Assembly (NCBI GenBank): GCA_020055655.1
Contig: JAIPUR010000009.1
Location: forward strand, 1-64,000
DNA: 64,000 nucleotides
From: Methanosarcinaceae archaeon
Lineage (GTDB): Archaea; Halobacteriota; Methanosarcinia; Methanosarcinales; Methanosarcinaceae
Reading direction: 5' to 3'
Shown: piece after piece, positions 8,298-16,269 of the stretch
Layout: each line of letters starts with the position of its first letter
Numbering within the stretch: position 1 is the first letter of the stretch
Position numbers and translations under genes: made by a program
Notes under the pieces: model-generated
What the model saw: the letters and a program-made list of their open reading frames with translations, nothing else
What the model was told of the DNA's origin: nothing
Databases searched by the model: none

Positions 8298-9089
8298 TCA
8301 GACAATAAGCCTCTTTTTCATCAAATTGATAGAAAGTATCACTAGGATCACACTGATTACAAGTATCCACATTAGATCAAATACTATTATAGTTGTAGGC
8401 GCACCAAATGAAAGCATACGAACAACGCTCACAATATGAGCCAGGGGTAAAAATGCTATGGCAAAATACTGGATCGTTTCAGGAAGAGCTGATAGAGGAA
8501 AAAAAGTACCACTAAAAAGAAACATTGGGGTTATGAACAAAAGCACAGGATAATTTATTGCCATTATATTCGGCGTAATTGAAGCAAAGCACATCCCTAT
8601 GGAAGCAAAGAGTATCCCTCCGAGAAACGCGAAAGGAATTATGAGAAGAGAGTACCGTAGATCTATCAAACCGAACATGGATATAACAGGGATCATTACA
8701 GTGGCATTTATCATGCTTCTTGTTGCGCCCCAAAGTAACTCACCGGCAATCACATCCTCAATTGACAGGGGAGTGGCTATAATGGCATCAAATGTTTTCT
8801 GGTAATGCATCCTCACATAAGAGCCATAGCTACATTCAAAGAAAGATGCATACATAATGGAAATTGCGATCAATGCAGGAGCTATGAAATTGGCGTAGGG
8901 AACTCCATCTATATTCTCAATGAATTTACCAAGACCAAATCCCAGTGCCAGAAGATAAAGGATCGGCTCCAAAAAAGGTGGCAAGAAATTCAGCTTAACA
9001 TCTTTCATAAAAACATCACGATTTCTTTGCCACACTTTAAAAGATCTCGAACTAATGGAAGGGATTCGAAAATATCCAAACATATTCAT
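8298..9089 (-). CDS. ABC-2 type exporter permease (NodJ/DrrB-like)
   Basis: A 263-residue integral membrane protein with about six helices. Segments such as FIAPALIAISIMYASFFECSYG and FLGGILFASIGMCFASITPNIMAINYPV, with the FSGTFFPLSALP signature, are typical of NodJ/DrrB permeases. It would form the membrane channel of a drug, lipid or polysaccharide exporter with the ATPase encoded just upstream; the genes overlap by four bases (start inside the ATPase stop). The substrate cannot be read from sequence. Confidence 0.88.
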   Translation of the reverse strand: MNMFGYFRIPSISSRSFKVWQRNRDVFMKDVKLNFLPPFLEPILYLLALGFGLGKFIENIDGVPYANFIAPALIAISIMYASFFECSYGSYVRMHYQKTFDAIIATPLSIEDVIAGELLWGATRSMINATVMIPVISMFGLIDLRYSLLIIPFAFLGGILFASIGMCFASITPNIMAINYPVLLFITPMFLFSGTFFPLSALPETIQYFAIAFLPLAHIVSVVRMLSFGAPTTIIVFDLMWILVISVILVILSINLMKKRLIV

Positions 9090-10000
9090 TCCCTCAATCT
9101 CCTGCCAGTAAGTTTAAGAAAAACATCTTCAAGTGTTGCAGCCCTTGCACTAAATTGGGAAAGGATACATTCCTGCAGGAGATACTCCGACACCCTTTTG
9201 GGATCATCTGTATAAATATGCACATGATCACCCATGACCTCATAAACTTCTCCATTTTTATCTAAACAATCAATGAGTTTTCCACTAAGCTCTGCCTCCA
9301 CAATACCCGAGCTGATATGTTCTTTAATAACACTTTGCGGACTACCTTCCACAAGTATTTTCCCATTGTCCATCACCACTAACCTCTCACAAAGTTTCTC
9401 AACCTCATCAAGATAATGAGAGGTCAATACAACGGTGACCCCCTCTTTCTTAAGGGCGCGGATTTTTTCCCATATGCTATGTCGTGCCTGAGGATCAAGT
9501 CCAACTGTGGGTTCATCAAGTATCAGCAATTTTGGACGGTTGATGAGTGCTCTGGCAAGCACAAGTCTGCGCTTCATCCCACCTGACAAACTCTCGGTCA
9601 TCGCGTCTTTTTTGTCTTTGAGATGGACAAAGTCGAGCAGCTCAAGCACTCTTTTTTCAGCTTCTGCTTTTGGGATATCAAAATACCTTGAAAACACCAT
9701 AAGGTTCTCATACACTGTGAAGTCGACATCAAGATTGTTTTCCTGTGGAACCACTCCCAACAGGGATTTTATCTCACTGGGAGCTGACATTACATCCAGT
9801 CCAAAAATACTAAGCGAGCCAAAACTTACAGGCGAAACACACTGCATCATACGCATAATAGTGGTCTTACCTGCACCATTTGGACCAAGAAAGCCAAATA
9901 TTTCACCTTCATCAATACTAAAGTCAACATTATCTACAGCTTTCAGCTCATTGAAATCCTTACACAGATCTCTGGCAACAATTATAGAAGTTATTTGCAA
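9086..10000 (-). CDS. ABC exporter ATP-binding protein (NodI/DrrA-like)
   Basis: A 304-residue ABC ATPase. Walker A is GPNGAGKTT (39-47), the signature is LSGGMKRR, Walker B with D-loop is LLILDEPTVGLD, and the H-loop is LTSHYLDE. A C-terminal extension of about 80 residues is typical of DrrA/NodI proteins. The start is TTG at 10000, preceded by GGTGG. It is the first gene of a two-gene exporter with the permease downstream, and is divergent from the thioredoxin-fold lipoprotein gene. Confidence 0.9.
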   Translation of the reverse strand: MQITSIIVARDLCKDFNELKAVDNVDFSIDEGEIFGFLGPNGAGKTTIMRMMQCVSPVSFGSLSIFGLDVMSAPSEIKSLLGVVPQENNLDVDFTVYENLMVFSRYFDIPKAEAEKRVLELLDFVHLKDKKDAMTESLSGGMKRRLVLARALINRPKLLILDEPTVGLDPQARHSIWEKIRALKKEGVTVVLTSHYLDEVEKLCERLVVMDNGKILVEGSPQSVIKEHISSGIVEAELSGKLIDCLDKNGEVYEVMGDHVHIYTDDPKRVSEYLLQECILSQFSARAATLEDVFLKLTGRRLRE

Positions 10001-10123
10001 CCACCAGATAAGAATTAACTGGGTATGCTATTAATATTTCGATTATGTACAGGGATCTACAATTTTCGAATGGCTACGAAACACTTATGACATAATGAAT
10101 TAATGTTTTTATGGGGATTTGAT

Positions 10124-10660
10124 TTGAAAATTAGAAGAAATACAATAATTGTTATTTTAACGATCTTTTTGATCATAGCTTTTGCCGGTTGCTCGGAAAA
10201 AAACACTGAAAGTCCAGAAACTACCGGGCAGTGGAAAGACATGGAGCTTAAGGATGTCAAAACCGGAGAGATCTTCAAAGTGAGTGATTTTGAAGGCAAG
10301 ACCATATTAATAGAGAGTTTCGCGGTATGGTGTCCCACCTGTCTGAAACAACAGAAAGAAGTCAAAATACTGACAGAAAATGAAGATGAGAATGTGATCC
10401 ATATTGCGCTTGATACAGACCCTAATGAAGATGAACAGGTGGTTCTTGGTCACATCGAGTCAAATGGTTTCAATTGGTACTATGCCGTGTCGCCTGTAGA
10501 GTATACCCAGGCACTCATTGATGAATTTGGAGTGACCGTTGTGAATGCACCATCTGCACCGATAATCCTTGTGTGTGAAGACCAGTCTGCAAGACTTCTA
10601 AGAAGCGGAGTTAAATCTGCTGATGATCTCCAAAATGAGATTAATACGGGTTGTGCCTGA
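10124..10660 (+). CDS. TlpA-like thioredoxin-fold lipoprotein
   Basis: An extracytoplasmic thioredoxin-fold protein of 178 residues from TTG 10124 (an in-frame ATG at 10103 would add seven). The signal peptide ends in lipobox AFAGC (Cys23). The redox motif is WCPTC (Cys70 and Cys73), followed by the cis-Pro region NAPSAPIILV. This resembles TlpA/ResA-type thiol reductases acting outside the membrane on exported proteins. I chose TTG because GGGGATT lies just upstream and the signal peptide then starts with the usual charged KIRRN. The DUF3179 lipoprotein gene follows 48 bases later. Confidence 0.8.
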   Translation: MKIRRNTIIVILTIFLIIAFAGCSEKNTESPETTGQWKDMELKDVKTGEIFKVSDFEGKTILIESFAVWCPTCLKQQKEVKILTENEDENVIHIALDTDPNEDEQVVLGHIESNGFNWYYAVSPVEYTQALIDEFGVTVVNAPSAPIILVCEDQSARLLRSGVKSADDLQNEINTGCA

Positions 10661-10708
10661 TTTGATCAGCAATAATTACAAATTTAATCCTAAGAGGGCG
10701 TGGGGAAT

Positions 10709-11713
10709 ATGGTACATAAGAACAGAATAGTTTTTGTCTCTCTTCTATTAATGGCAGCGATTTGTTTTTCGGGCTGTACCAACGTAGCTGATGAGCAGCC
10801 AAAAATGGAGAAACTTAGCGAAATCTCAGAAACGGAAGAAGAAATGGGGGTAATGCTCACCGAGATGGGAGTGAAATATCTGGTACATCCCGACAAGTTA
10901 CGCTCAGGCGGTCCTCCCATGGACGGAATACCTTCCATCGACAATCCAAAATATGTTTCCGTTGAAGAAGCAGATGAATGGATACAGGATAATGAGCTTG
11001 TACTTGCTCTTACCTATAAGAAAACCACTAGAGTATATCCTCTGCAAATATTGGTCTGGCACGAAATAGTAAACGATTTTATTGAAGGCGACCCCATACT
11101 CATAACTTACTGCCCGCTATGCGGATCAGGAATAGCCTATGAGAGAACACTGGATAATGAAACTGTTGAATTTGGAACTACTGGTAAGTTATACAATTCC
11201 AACCTTGTCATGTACGACAGGAAAACAAACACTTACTGGACACAAATAGATGGGCTGGCCATTATCGGAGAACTCACAGGAACTGAACTTACGGCTATAT
11301 CTATTGATACAGTGACATGGAGAGACTGGAAAGAAGTACATCCGGAATCTGAAGTCCTTAGCCAGAATACTGGTTTTTCCAGAAGCTATGGTACTGACCC
11401 TTACGGAAGTTACTATGAAGACAGTTATCTGTTCTTCCCTGTGGAAAATGAAGACAATAGAGTTCACCCAAAAACAGTCATTTTTGGAATAGAAATTGAT
11501 GGTGCGTTCAAAGCATACAAAGAGAGTGACCTTGTTGAACTCGGAAGCATTGATGATGTTGTCAATGGAGTGAATATCAGTGTTAGCAGAGGGGATGCAG
11601 GAACAGTTCGGATAACAAATATTGATACAGATGAAGTAATTGTCAAGGAGCGTGATTTCTGGTTTGCATGGTATGCATTCCATCCGGAAACAGAGCTTTA
11701 CCAGCAAGAATGA
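10709..11713 (+). CDS. DUF3179 lipoprotein
   Basis: A 334-residue exported protein. The signal peptide ends in lipobox CFSGC (Cys23). The body is a full DUF3179 domain with the characteristic YPLQILVWHEIVND and ITYCPLCGSG segments; its Cys pair could bind metal or heme, but function is unproven. ATG 10709 is preferred to GTG 10700 because GAGGGCGTGGGG then sits upstream. It is downstream of the thioredoxin-fold lipoprotein, which may maintain its cysteines; that is inference from position. Confidence 0.8.
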   Translation: MVHKNRIVFVSLLLMAAICFSGCTNVADEQPKMEKLSEISETEEEMGVMLTEMGVKYLVHPDKLRSGGPPMDGIPSIDNPKYVSVEEADEWIQDNELVLALTYKKTTRVYPLQILVWHEIVNDFIEGDPILITYCPLCGSGIAYERTLDNETVEFGTTGKLYNSNLVMYDRKTNTYWTQIDGLAIIGELTGTELTAISIDTVTWRDWKEVHPESEVLSQNTGFSRSYGTDPYGSYYEDSYLFFPVENEDNRVHPKTVIFGIEIDGAFKAYKESDLVELGSIDDVVNGVNISVSRGDAGTVRITNIDTDEVIVKERDFWFAWYAFHPETELYQQE

Positions 11714-11803
11714 AACATATCATTAGAAGGAAGTACTGCAAATAATTGGTACTTTCTTCAACTGTATTTTAAAGTAACAGCTACATAGGACACATGATCA
11801 AAA

Positions 11804-12211
11804 ATGGCAGAATTGAAAAATATAATTGAGACCGCAAAGAGCAAAGGCACTTTCAAAACATTGCTTAAAGCTGCAGAGGTGCTCAAAATTACTAATAAAT
11901 ACAGCACTGAAGGACCCTATACAGTATTTGCACCAGTTGAAGCTGCTTTTGAGCCAATACCAGATGAAGTGGTTGATGAATCTTTTGACGACCATGATTA
12001 CCTTATGACCATTATCAACTACCACATAGTTGAAGGAAAATACACAACTGAAGACCTTCGAAAACTTGATTCACTTCAAACTATTAACGGCAAGGAATTG
12101 AGAATCATTTCCAACGGTGAAATAAAAGTTGAGGCAACGAGGATAATAAATCCAGATATCGAGTGCAGCAATGGAATAATACATGCCATTGAGGATATAC
12201 TGATTCCTTAA
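11804..12211 (+). CDS. Single fasciclin (FAS1) domain protein
   Basis: A 135-residue protein that is essentially one FAS1 domain. The H1 motif is YTVFAPVEAAFEPIP, and the H2-like segment is HIVEGKYTTEDL followed by NGKELRI and a C-terminal CSNGIIHAIEDILIP. FAS1 domains usually mediate adhesion. No signal peptide is seen from ATG 11804, so either the protein is cytoplasmic or the start is misplaced. A 90-base gap separates it from DUF3179, and it is convergent with the TPR gene. Confidence 0.88.
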   Translation: MAELKNIIETAKSKGTFKTLLKAAEVLKITNKYSTEGPYTVFAPVEAAFEPIPDEVVDESFDDHDYLMTIINYHIVEGKYTTEDLRKLDSLQTINGKELRIISNGEIKVEATRIINPDIECSNGIIHAIEDILIP

Positions 12212-12225
12212 CCCCCACAGACTGC

Positions 12226-12627
12226 CTAATTCAAGCAGGCATTGCTACTAACACGGTTAATAGCTCCGTTGATGACCATTTTTAGCATAACGAATCCATC
12301 ATCATCGGGGTAATAACTTATTGCTCTTTCAAGTATATCCAGCGATTTCTCAGCCATTGAGCAGCGGAGGTACGCATCTGCAAAAGTTATGAGAGCAAAT
12401 TTTGAGAATGGATCCATATCCAGAGCTTCTTCCAGAAACTCAAATCCTTTTTCAGATTCACCCATAAGACAACAAGCAAGTCCCTTTAATGAAAGGGCAT
12501 TTTCATTTAGTGGATTAACCTGCAAAATCTCATCCAGACAGGATATAGCCTTTTCATGCAGACCATCGGCTATCAGCAGATCTGCTTTTCGCATCAGAAG
12601 TTTTTCATCTATGGAAGAACTGTCCAT
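12226..12627 (-). CDS. Small tetratricopeptide repeat protein
   Basis: A 133-residue helical protein with about three TPR units (LLIADGLHEKAISCLDEILQ, ALSLKGLACCLMGESEKGFE, ALITFADAYLRCSMAEKSLD). TPRs are protein-protein interaction scaffolds. No other domain, signal peptide or membrane segment is present. It is convergent with the fasciclin gene and lies downstream of tRNA-Pro. Partner unknown. Confidence 0.75.
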   Translation of the reverse strand: MDSSSIDEKLLMRKADLLIADGLHEKAISCLDEILQVNPLNENALSLKGLACCLMGESEKGFEFLEEALDMDPFSKFALITFADAYLRCSMAEKSLDILERAISYYPDDDGFVMLKMVINGAINRVSSNACLN

Positions 12628-12680
12628 ATTAAAAATTGTGTTCTTATCGATAATAAAGGTATAGCAAAATACAAACCAAA

Positions 12681-12718
12681 AAAATAGAATTAATTAAAAA
12701 TGATGGGGTCGCGGAGAT
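12681..12718 (-). repeat. Duplicate of the tRNA-Pro 3' end and flank
   Basis: This 38-base segment repeats 12793-12830 with one mismatch (G at 12708 versus A at 12820), offset by 112 bases. The original covers the last 15 bases of tRNA-Pro plus 23 bases of downstream AT-rich flank. Duplicated tRNA 3' ends are what site-specific integration leaves behind. The intervening sequence is too short to be an element, so this would be an excision scar or a decayed tRNA copy. Confidence 0.65.
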
Positions 12719-12792
12719 ATGCAACCCAGATGACGCTTCTGGAGCGCGGAAAGAGGTACGACACTACGTGTAGGACCTCAATAAATAAAATC

Positions 12793-12830
12793 AAAATAGA
12801 ATTAATTAAAAATGATGGGATCGCGGAGAT
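12793..12830 (-). repeat. tRNA-Pro 3' end copy of the direct repeat
   Basis: This is the copy of the 38-base direct repeat that contains the functional tRNA 3' end (12816-12830) and its downstream flank. It pairs with 12681-12718. Confidence 0.65.
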
Positions 12831-12890
12831 TTGAACTCCAGTCGCTAGACCCCCAGCCTAACAGGATGGACCAGGCTACCCTACGATCCC
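12816..12890 (-). tRNA. tRNA-Pro (anticodon GGG)
   Basis: The reverse complement gives acceptor GGGATCG pairing with CGATCCC, discriminator A, an anticodon stem with loop CTGGGGG (anticodon GGG at 12852-12854) and T arm GGAG-TTCAAAT-CTCC. CCA is not encoded. The anticodon stem contains G-T wobbles but is extended to six pairs. Its 3' end is duplicated at 12681-12718. Confidence 0.88.
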
Positions 12891-12932
12891 GCAGGATTGT
12901 AACTAGATAGGCATCCCACTATTTCACTCTTT

Positions 12933-13676
12933 CTAACAGTTTGAGTTCAGCCAGATATCGTAGGCTTCAACCACTTCTTCACCGTCAACGAATGCGAGGT
13001 CGTGGTTAGCACCATATTTTTCTGCATCCGGCCTTGCGAGTGCTCTGCCATTGCTGTCATCAAGCATTTCACAAACTACCATTGCAGGAGTTATGCCAGC
13101 CATTTTTGCAAGGGCTATGGAGAGTTCGGTCTGTCCCATACGTTCATGGACAAGACCTTTTGCTGCACGCAGGGTTGCAACGTGACCCGGAGTACGGAAC
13201 TCGCTACCGAAATGGACATCTTCACCATTAAGTGTTCTGTCTACGATCTCTCCAAGCTTGTTGATGGTCAGAGCCCTGTCGTTGTCAGGAATACCGGTGC
13301 GAGTATCCCTGTGATTTACCCATATTGAGAAGGAGGAACGAGAATCGTATTTGAGGTCACCGCCTTTTTCCACTATCTTTTCAAGAGAGCTGTTGCTCTG
13401 GCTTGCATCCCTCATAATATCAGCAATGAAAGGAAGGCCGAGTTTTTCAGATGAATCGGAATCCAGAGATACACACATCAGGCCACCTGCATCTTTGCGC
13501 ATCCACCTGACATCTTCAGGGGTCACAGCATTTGCAGGAATGGTTAAATCGGTCTCTGCCTCACGTCCTTCCAGATCGAAAAGAAGGATCATCTCGCCAT
13601 TCTGAAGAGCTTTGATAGCCTTCTGTATATTTTCACTGTAGCCGCTTGTGCTTGTATCTGAACTCATAAATATCAC
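12933..13676 (-). CDS. ribB: 3,4-dihydroxy-2-butanone 4-phosphate synthase
   Basis: A 247-residue RibB enzyme that converts ribulose 5-phosphate to 3,4-dihydroxy-2-butanone 4-phosphate plus formate, feeding the lumazine step of riboflavin synthesis. Motifs seen: EGREAETDLTIPA (the acidic active-site loop), RKDAGGLMCVSL, DTRTGIPDNDRALTI, FRTPGHVATLRA and RMGQTELSIALAKMAG. It is a stand-alone RibB without the bacterial RibA fusion. It lies three bases after rbkR and is presumably co-transcribed and repressed with it. Confidence 0.93.
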   Translation of the reverse strand: MIFMSSDTSTSGYSENIQKAIKALQNGEMILLFDLEGREAETDLTIPANAVTPEDVRWMRKDAGGLMCVSLDSDSSEKLGLPFIADIMRDASQSNSSLEKIVEKGGDLKYDSRSSFSIWVNHRDTRTGIPDNDRALTINKLGEIVDRTLNGEDVHFGSEFRTPGHVATLRAAKGLVHERMGQTELSIALAKMAGITPAMVVCEMLDDSNGRALARPDAEKYGANHDLAFVDGEEVVEAYDIWLNSNC

Positions 13677-13679
13677 CTT

Positions 13680-14351
13680 TCACTCACACTTTTGTTGAGC
13701 TGTTACTGTAATTTTAACATCGTCTCCGTCTTTTAGCCCCAGTTTCTCGCGCAGTTTTACAGGAGCTATAAGTTCCAACAGGTCTTCAGGATAATGACTT
13801 CTATCGGGTATGATCACTGCAGCTTTGATGCCGCCGATTTCCACAGGGTAGCACTTTCCACCACCAAATGTCCGTTCGCCATCATTGAAGCCATTGATTA
13901 TGAATGGCTGCATTAGGTCGGTCTTTTCCCGTAGTTCAGCGCTCATGTCATCCAATCTGACATTGAGAGTCCCTGGAAATGGAGTGAAACCAAGTTTATC
14001 CTGAAACTGAGATACGTATCCATCCTTGGCAATGTAATATTTGCCCTCACCAAGGCCGGTTATGATAATACCCAAAAGGTCGATGCGTGGAACATCCTTA
14101 CAGAATACCCGCTGGTAATCTGCATACTCATTTTTGAGAAGGTCAACTGCATTCTCTTTCAGGAGGACCAATTGTCCGCCGGTTACGAGTTGTCTTTCTA
14201 TCAAATGCTCATCTTCCAGTTGCTTGAGCATTCTTGCAGCCGTTTTTGAACTGGTGTCGGTATGTGTGGCAAACTCACTGGAGGATATTTTGACCGGACC
14301 TTCGATCGCCCCGAGCAATGCCAGTTTTTTAAGAGTTTTCACTTTATACAT
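13680..14351 (-). CDS. rbkR: RbkR: winged-helix repressor fused to CTP-dependent riboflavin kinase
   Basis: A 223-residue bifunctional protein. Residues 1 to about 85 are a winged helix (ALLGAIEGPVKISSSEFA, SKTAARMLKQLEDEHLIERQ). About 95-223 is the archaeal RibK domain with GLGEGKYYIAKDGY and LGFTPFPGTLNVRL, which phosphorylates riboflavin to FMN using CTP. The family regulates riboflavin genes in archaea. It is the first gene of an rbkR-ribB operon with a three-base gap. Two matching palindromes at 14368-14379 and 14386-14397 lie between its start and its likely TATA element, suggesting autorepression. Confidence 0.93.
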   Translation of the reverse strand: MYKVKTLKKLALLGAIEGPVKISSSEFATHTDTSSKTAARMLKQLEDEHLIERQLVTGGQLVLLKENAVDLLKNEYADYQRVFCKDVPRIDLLGIIITGLGEGKYYIAKDGYVSQFQDKLGFTPFPGTLNVRLDDMSAELREKTDLMQPFIINGFNDGERTFGGGKCYPVEIGGIKAAVIIPDRSHYPEDLLELIAPVKLREKLGLKDGDDVKITVTAQQKCE

Positions 14352-14367
14352 CCTTCATCACATCAAT

Positions 14368-14397
14368 CTCATTTTTGAGCAGATACTCATTTATGAG
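14368..14397 (-). promoter_or_regulatory. Candidate RbkR operator pair
   Basis: Two 12-base inverted repeats, CTCATTTTTGAG (14368-14379) and CTCATTTATGAG (14386-14397), lie in direct orientation 18 bases apart, just upstream of the rbkR ATG (14351). A weak TATA-like TTTATG on the minus strand lies near 14410, so the repeats would cover the transcription start. Assignment to RbkR is inferred from position. Confidence 0.5.
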
Positions 14398-14430
14398 GTA
14401 GTGGCACATAAAGGTTTTGTTTTAGGGAGA

Positions 14431-14724
14431 TTATTGGACAAATGATATTTTCGGATTAAAGATTGACAGATAATTTAGTATGAATTTCCCAATGTTCGGC
14501 TTCAGCGAATTCTTCATAATAAGGTCCATTTTGATTCCCAAAGAATCAGAAAGGTAGTTCTCAAGATTGACAAATTTAAATATAGTAGGAGTCTTGCTAA
14601 ACTCCACCAGCACATCAGAATCTCTCTTTTGATTCTCTTCGTCCCTCACATATGAAGCAAACAAAGCGATATAACTTACATTATAATCTTCTTGCAGCTC
14701 CGGAAACATCCCATGGAGCTTCAT
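14431..14724 (-). CDS. Orphan MNT-type nucleotidyltransferase-fold protein
   Basis: A 97-residue minimal nucleotidyltransferase of the MNT (MntA-like) type, usually the antitoxin partner of HEPN toxins. The active-site loop is recognisable: the usual G-S-x-x-R-G-E...S-D-x-D reads FASYVRDEENQKRDSDVLVEF, keeping D-x-D but replacing the leading Gly by Ala and adding residues. The C-terminal SLKPNIGKFILNYLS matches the family end. No HEPN gene lies alongside, so it is either a degenerate remnant or works with a distant partner. It is 79 bases upstream of rbkR on the same strand. Confidence 0.7.
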   Translation of the reverse strand: MKLHGMFPELQEDYNVSYIALFASYVRDEENQKRDSDVLVEFSKTPTIFKFVNLENYLSDSLGIKMDLIMKNSLKPNIGKFILNYLSIFNPKISFVQ

Positions 14725-14854
14725 TCTGTAAGTTTGAATATCTCTGTTTTCTGGTATATTAATCTCAAAAATAGTCTTTTCTAAATGATATGTTATTTTC
14801 CATATGTATAAGCTGTTTGCCTTTTCAGTTCATACTTTTAGACATGAATCGCCT

Positions 14855-14908
14855 ATTTGGTTTAGCAAACCAAATAAAATGCTGTTTATTTGGTCTGGCA
14901 GACCAAAT
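14855..14908. promoter_or_regulatory. Twin palindromes, candidate operators
   Basis: Two near-identical 21-base palindromes: ATTTGGTTTAGCAAACCAAAT (14855-14875) and ATTTGGTCTGGCAGACCAAAT (14888-14908), each with nine-base arms and a three-base centre, offset by 33 bases (about three helical turns). A TATA-like ACTATAAACTA follows at about 14910, then the DUF2254-like gene at 14967. Position and spacing suggest binding sites for a dimeric regulator that is not identifiable here. Confidence 0.6.
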
Positions 14909-14966
14909 GACTATAAACTAATTACAATACTGTTTTATTTATTGAAACTGTCTAACTTATGAGGAT

Positions 14967-16250
14967 ATGCTAGGAACAAAAGCAAAAGAAAAATACAATG
15001 AATTTGCAGAGTTCTTCGACCGACCTGTATGGAAGAATAGAATTCTGTTCTATGCATCCATATTTGCAAGTATAGCTTTAGCGTTCACGATCATATTCGG
15101 ATTATTCAAACTCATATTTCCCGACTTCAGCATCCTGACTAACACTGCTTACACCCAATACAACATTACCGAACTTGATAACATGGGATTCTACGACAAC
15201 GAGCGCTATCTCCTCAGCGCCCTAGTCCAGAGTTTAGCAGCCGTTATCGCATTGGTGATAACACTCAGCCTTGTAGCCGTTCAACTTGCAGCCCAATCCT
15301 ATTCCGCAAGGGTTATTGATGTCTACAAAAAGAATCCTGATATGTGGATACTTCTTGGAATCTACATTTTGACAATATTCTACGGGCTTGGTTTGATCAA
15401 GATTATTGGACTCGGTATTTTGAGTAACTACATGGAGGGCGCTATTTTTGTAGCTTATTTCATGGGGTTCTTTGCTTTTGTATGCCTGGTTCCGTATATG
15501 CTCAAGACTTTGGATTTGCTGAAGCCTTCGACTGTGATTAAATTGCTGGCGGCGGATATTACAAAAAAGAAAATTATTGATTCCTTAAATGATGATGGAA
15601 AAATTGAAGAGAATGATCCGGTTCAGCCGATTATTGATATACTGAGTGCTTCTATCGAGAAAAATGACTATGAAACTGCAAGAAACTGCCTTTATGCAAT
15701 AAAAGATTCTACCTTTAATATATTCAACCATTTTTACGAAAGTGGAACGGAAGACAATAAGGTATCAAATCAAATCATGCTACATTTGGAATGTTCTGGC
15801 ATGCATGCAGTAAACATAAATAATGAAGAAATGTTGGACTTGATAATTAAATGCCTTCAGGCGGTAGGAGAAAGAACAATCCACTTAAAAATAAACAAAG
15901 CTGAAAATGTGGTTGCAATCGCACTGCAAAATATTGGAACAAAGGCATCTGATCAAGAACTTCAACGAACCGTAAGAAGTACTATTTTTGCACTTCATGA
16001 TATGGGTATGAAAAAATTAGAAAACGAAGTTGAAAATGCATATAGTATTCTATTTGATGCAATCAAAGAGATAGGAATCCATGCTATAGAACTGAATATT
16101 AAAAATGGAGCATTGGAATCGGTGATTTCTTTAAAAGCGTTAAATCGAGAAGTAGCAAAGCAAAATAACAAATATTTAATAAAGCGAGTAGAGGGCAACT
16201 TAGAGCAATTAGAAGCAAAGGCAAAAAAAAATAATTGGAACTTTATGTAA
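14967..16250 (+). CDS. DUF2254-like membrane protein
   Basis: A 427-residue protein with four predicted transmembrane helices (about 27-51, 84-108, 126-149, 158-180) and a large cytoplasmic helical region (about 200-427) that looks like a repeat solenoid (units near ARNCLYAIKD, LIIKCLQAVGE, AIALQNIGTK, IFALHDMG). The helix-2 segment LSLVAVQLAAQSYSARVI matches DUF2254 proteins. Function unknown. It is monocistronic, downstream of the twin palindromes, so probably regulated by a specific factor. The start is ATG 14967, with GAGG close upstream. Confidence 0.65.
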   Translation: MLGTKAKEKYNEFAEFFDRPVWKNRILFYASIFASIALAFTIIFGLFKLIFPDFSILTNTAYTQYNITELDNMGFYDNERYLLSALVQSLAAVIALVITLSLVAVQLAAQSYSARVIDVYKKNPDMWILLGIYILTIFYGLGLIKIIGLGILSNYMEGAIFVAYFMGFFAFVCLVPYMLKTLDLLKPSTVIKLLAADITKKKIIDSLNDDGKIEENDPVQPIIDILSASIEKNDYETARNCLYAIKDSTFNIFNHFYESGTEDNKVSNQIMLHLECSGMHAVNINNEEMLDLIIKCLQAVGERTIHLKINKAENVVAIALQNIGTKASDQELQRTVRSTIFALHDMGMKKLENEVENAYSILFDAIKEIGIHAIELNIKNGALESVISLKALNREVAKQNNKYLIKRVEGNLEQLEAKAKKNNWNFM

Positions 16251-16269
16251 AATCAGATTGGCAACTATT

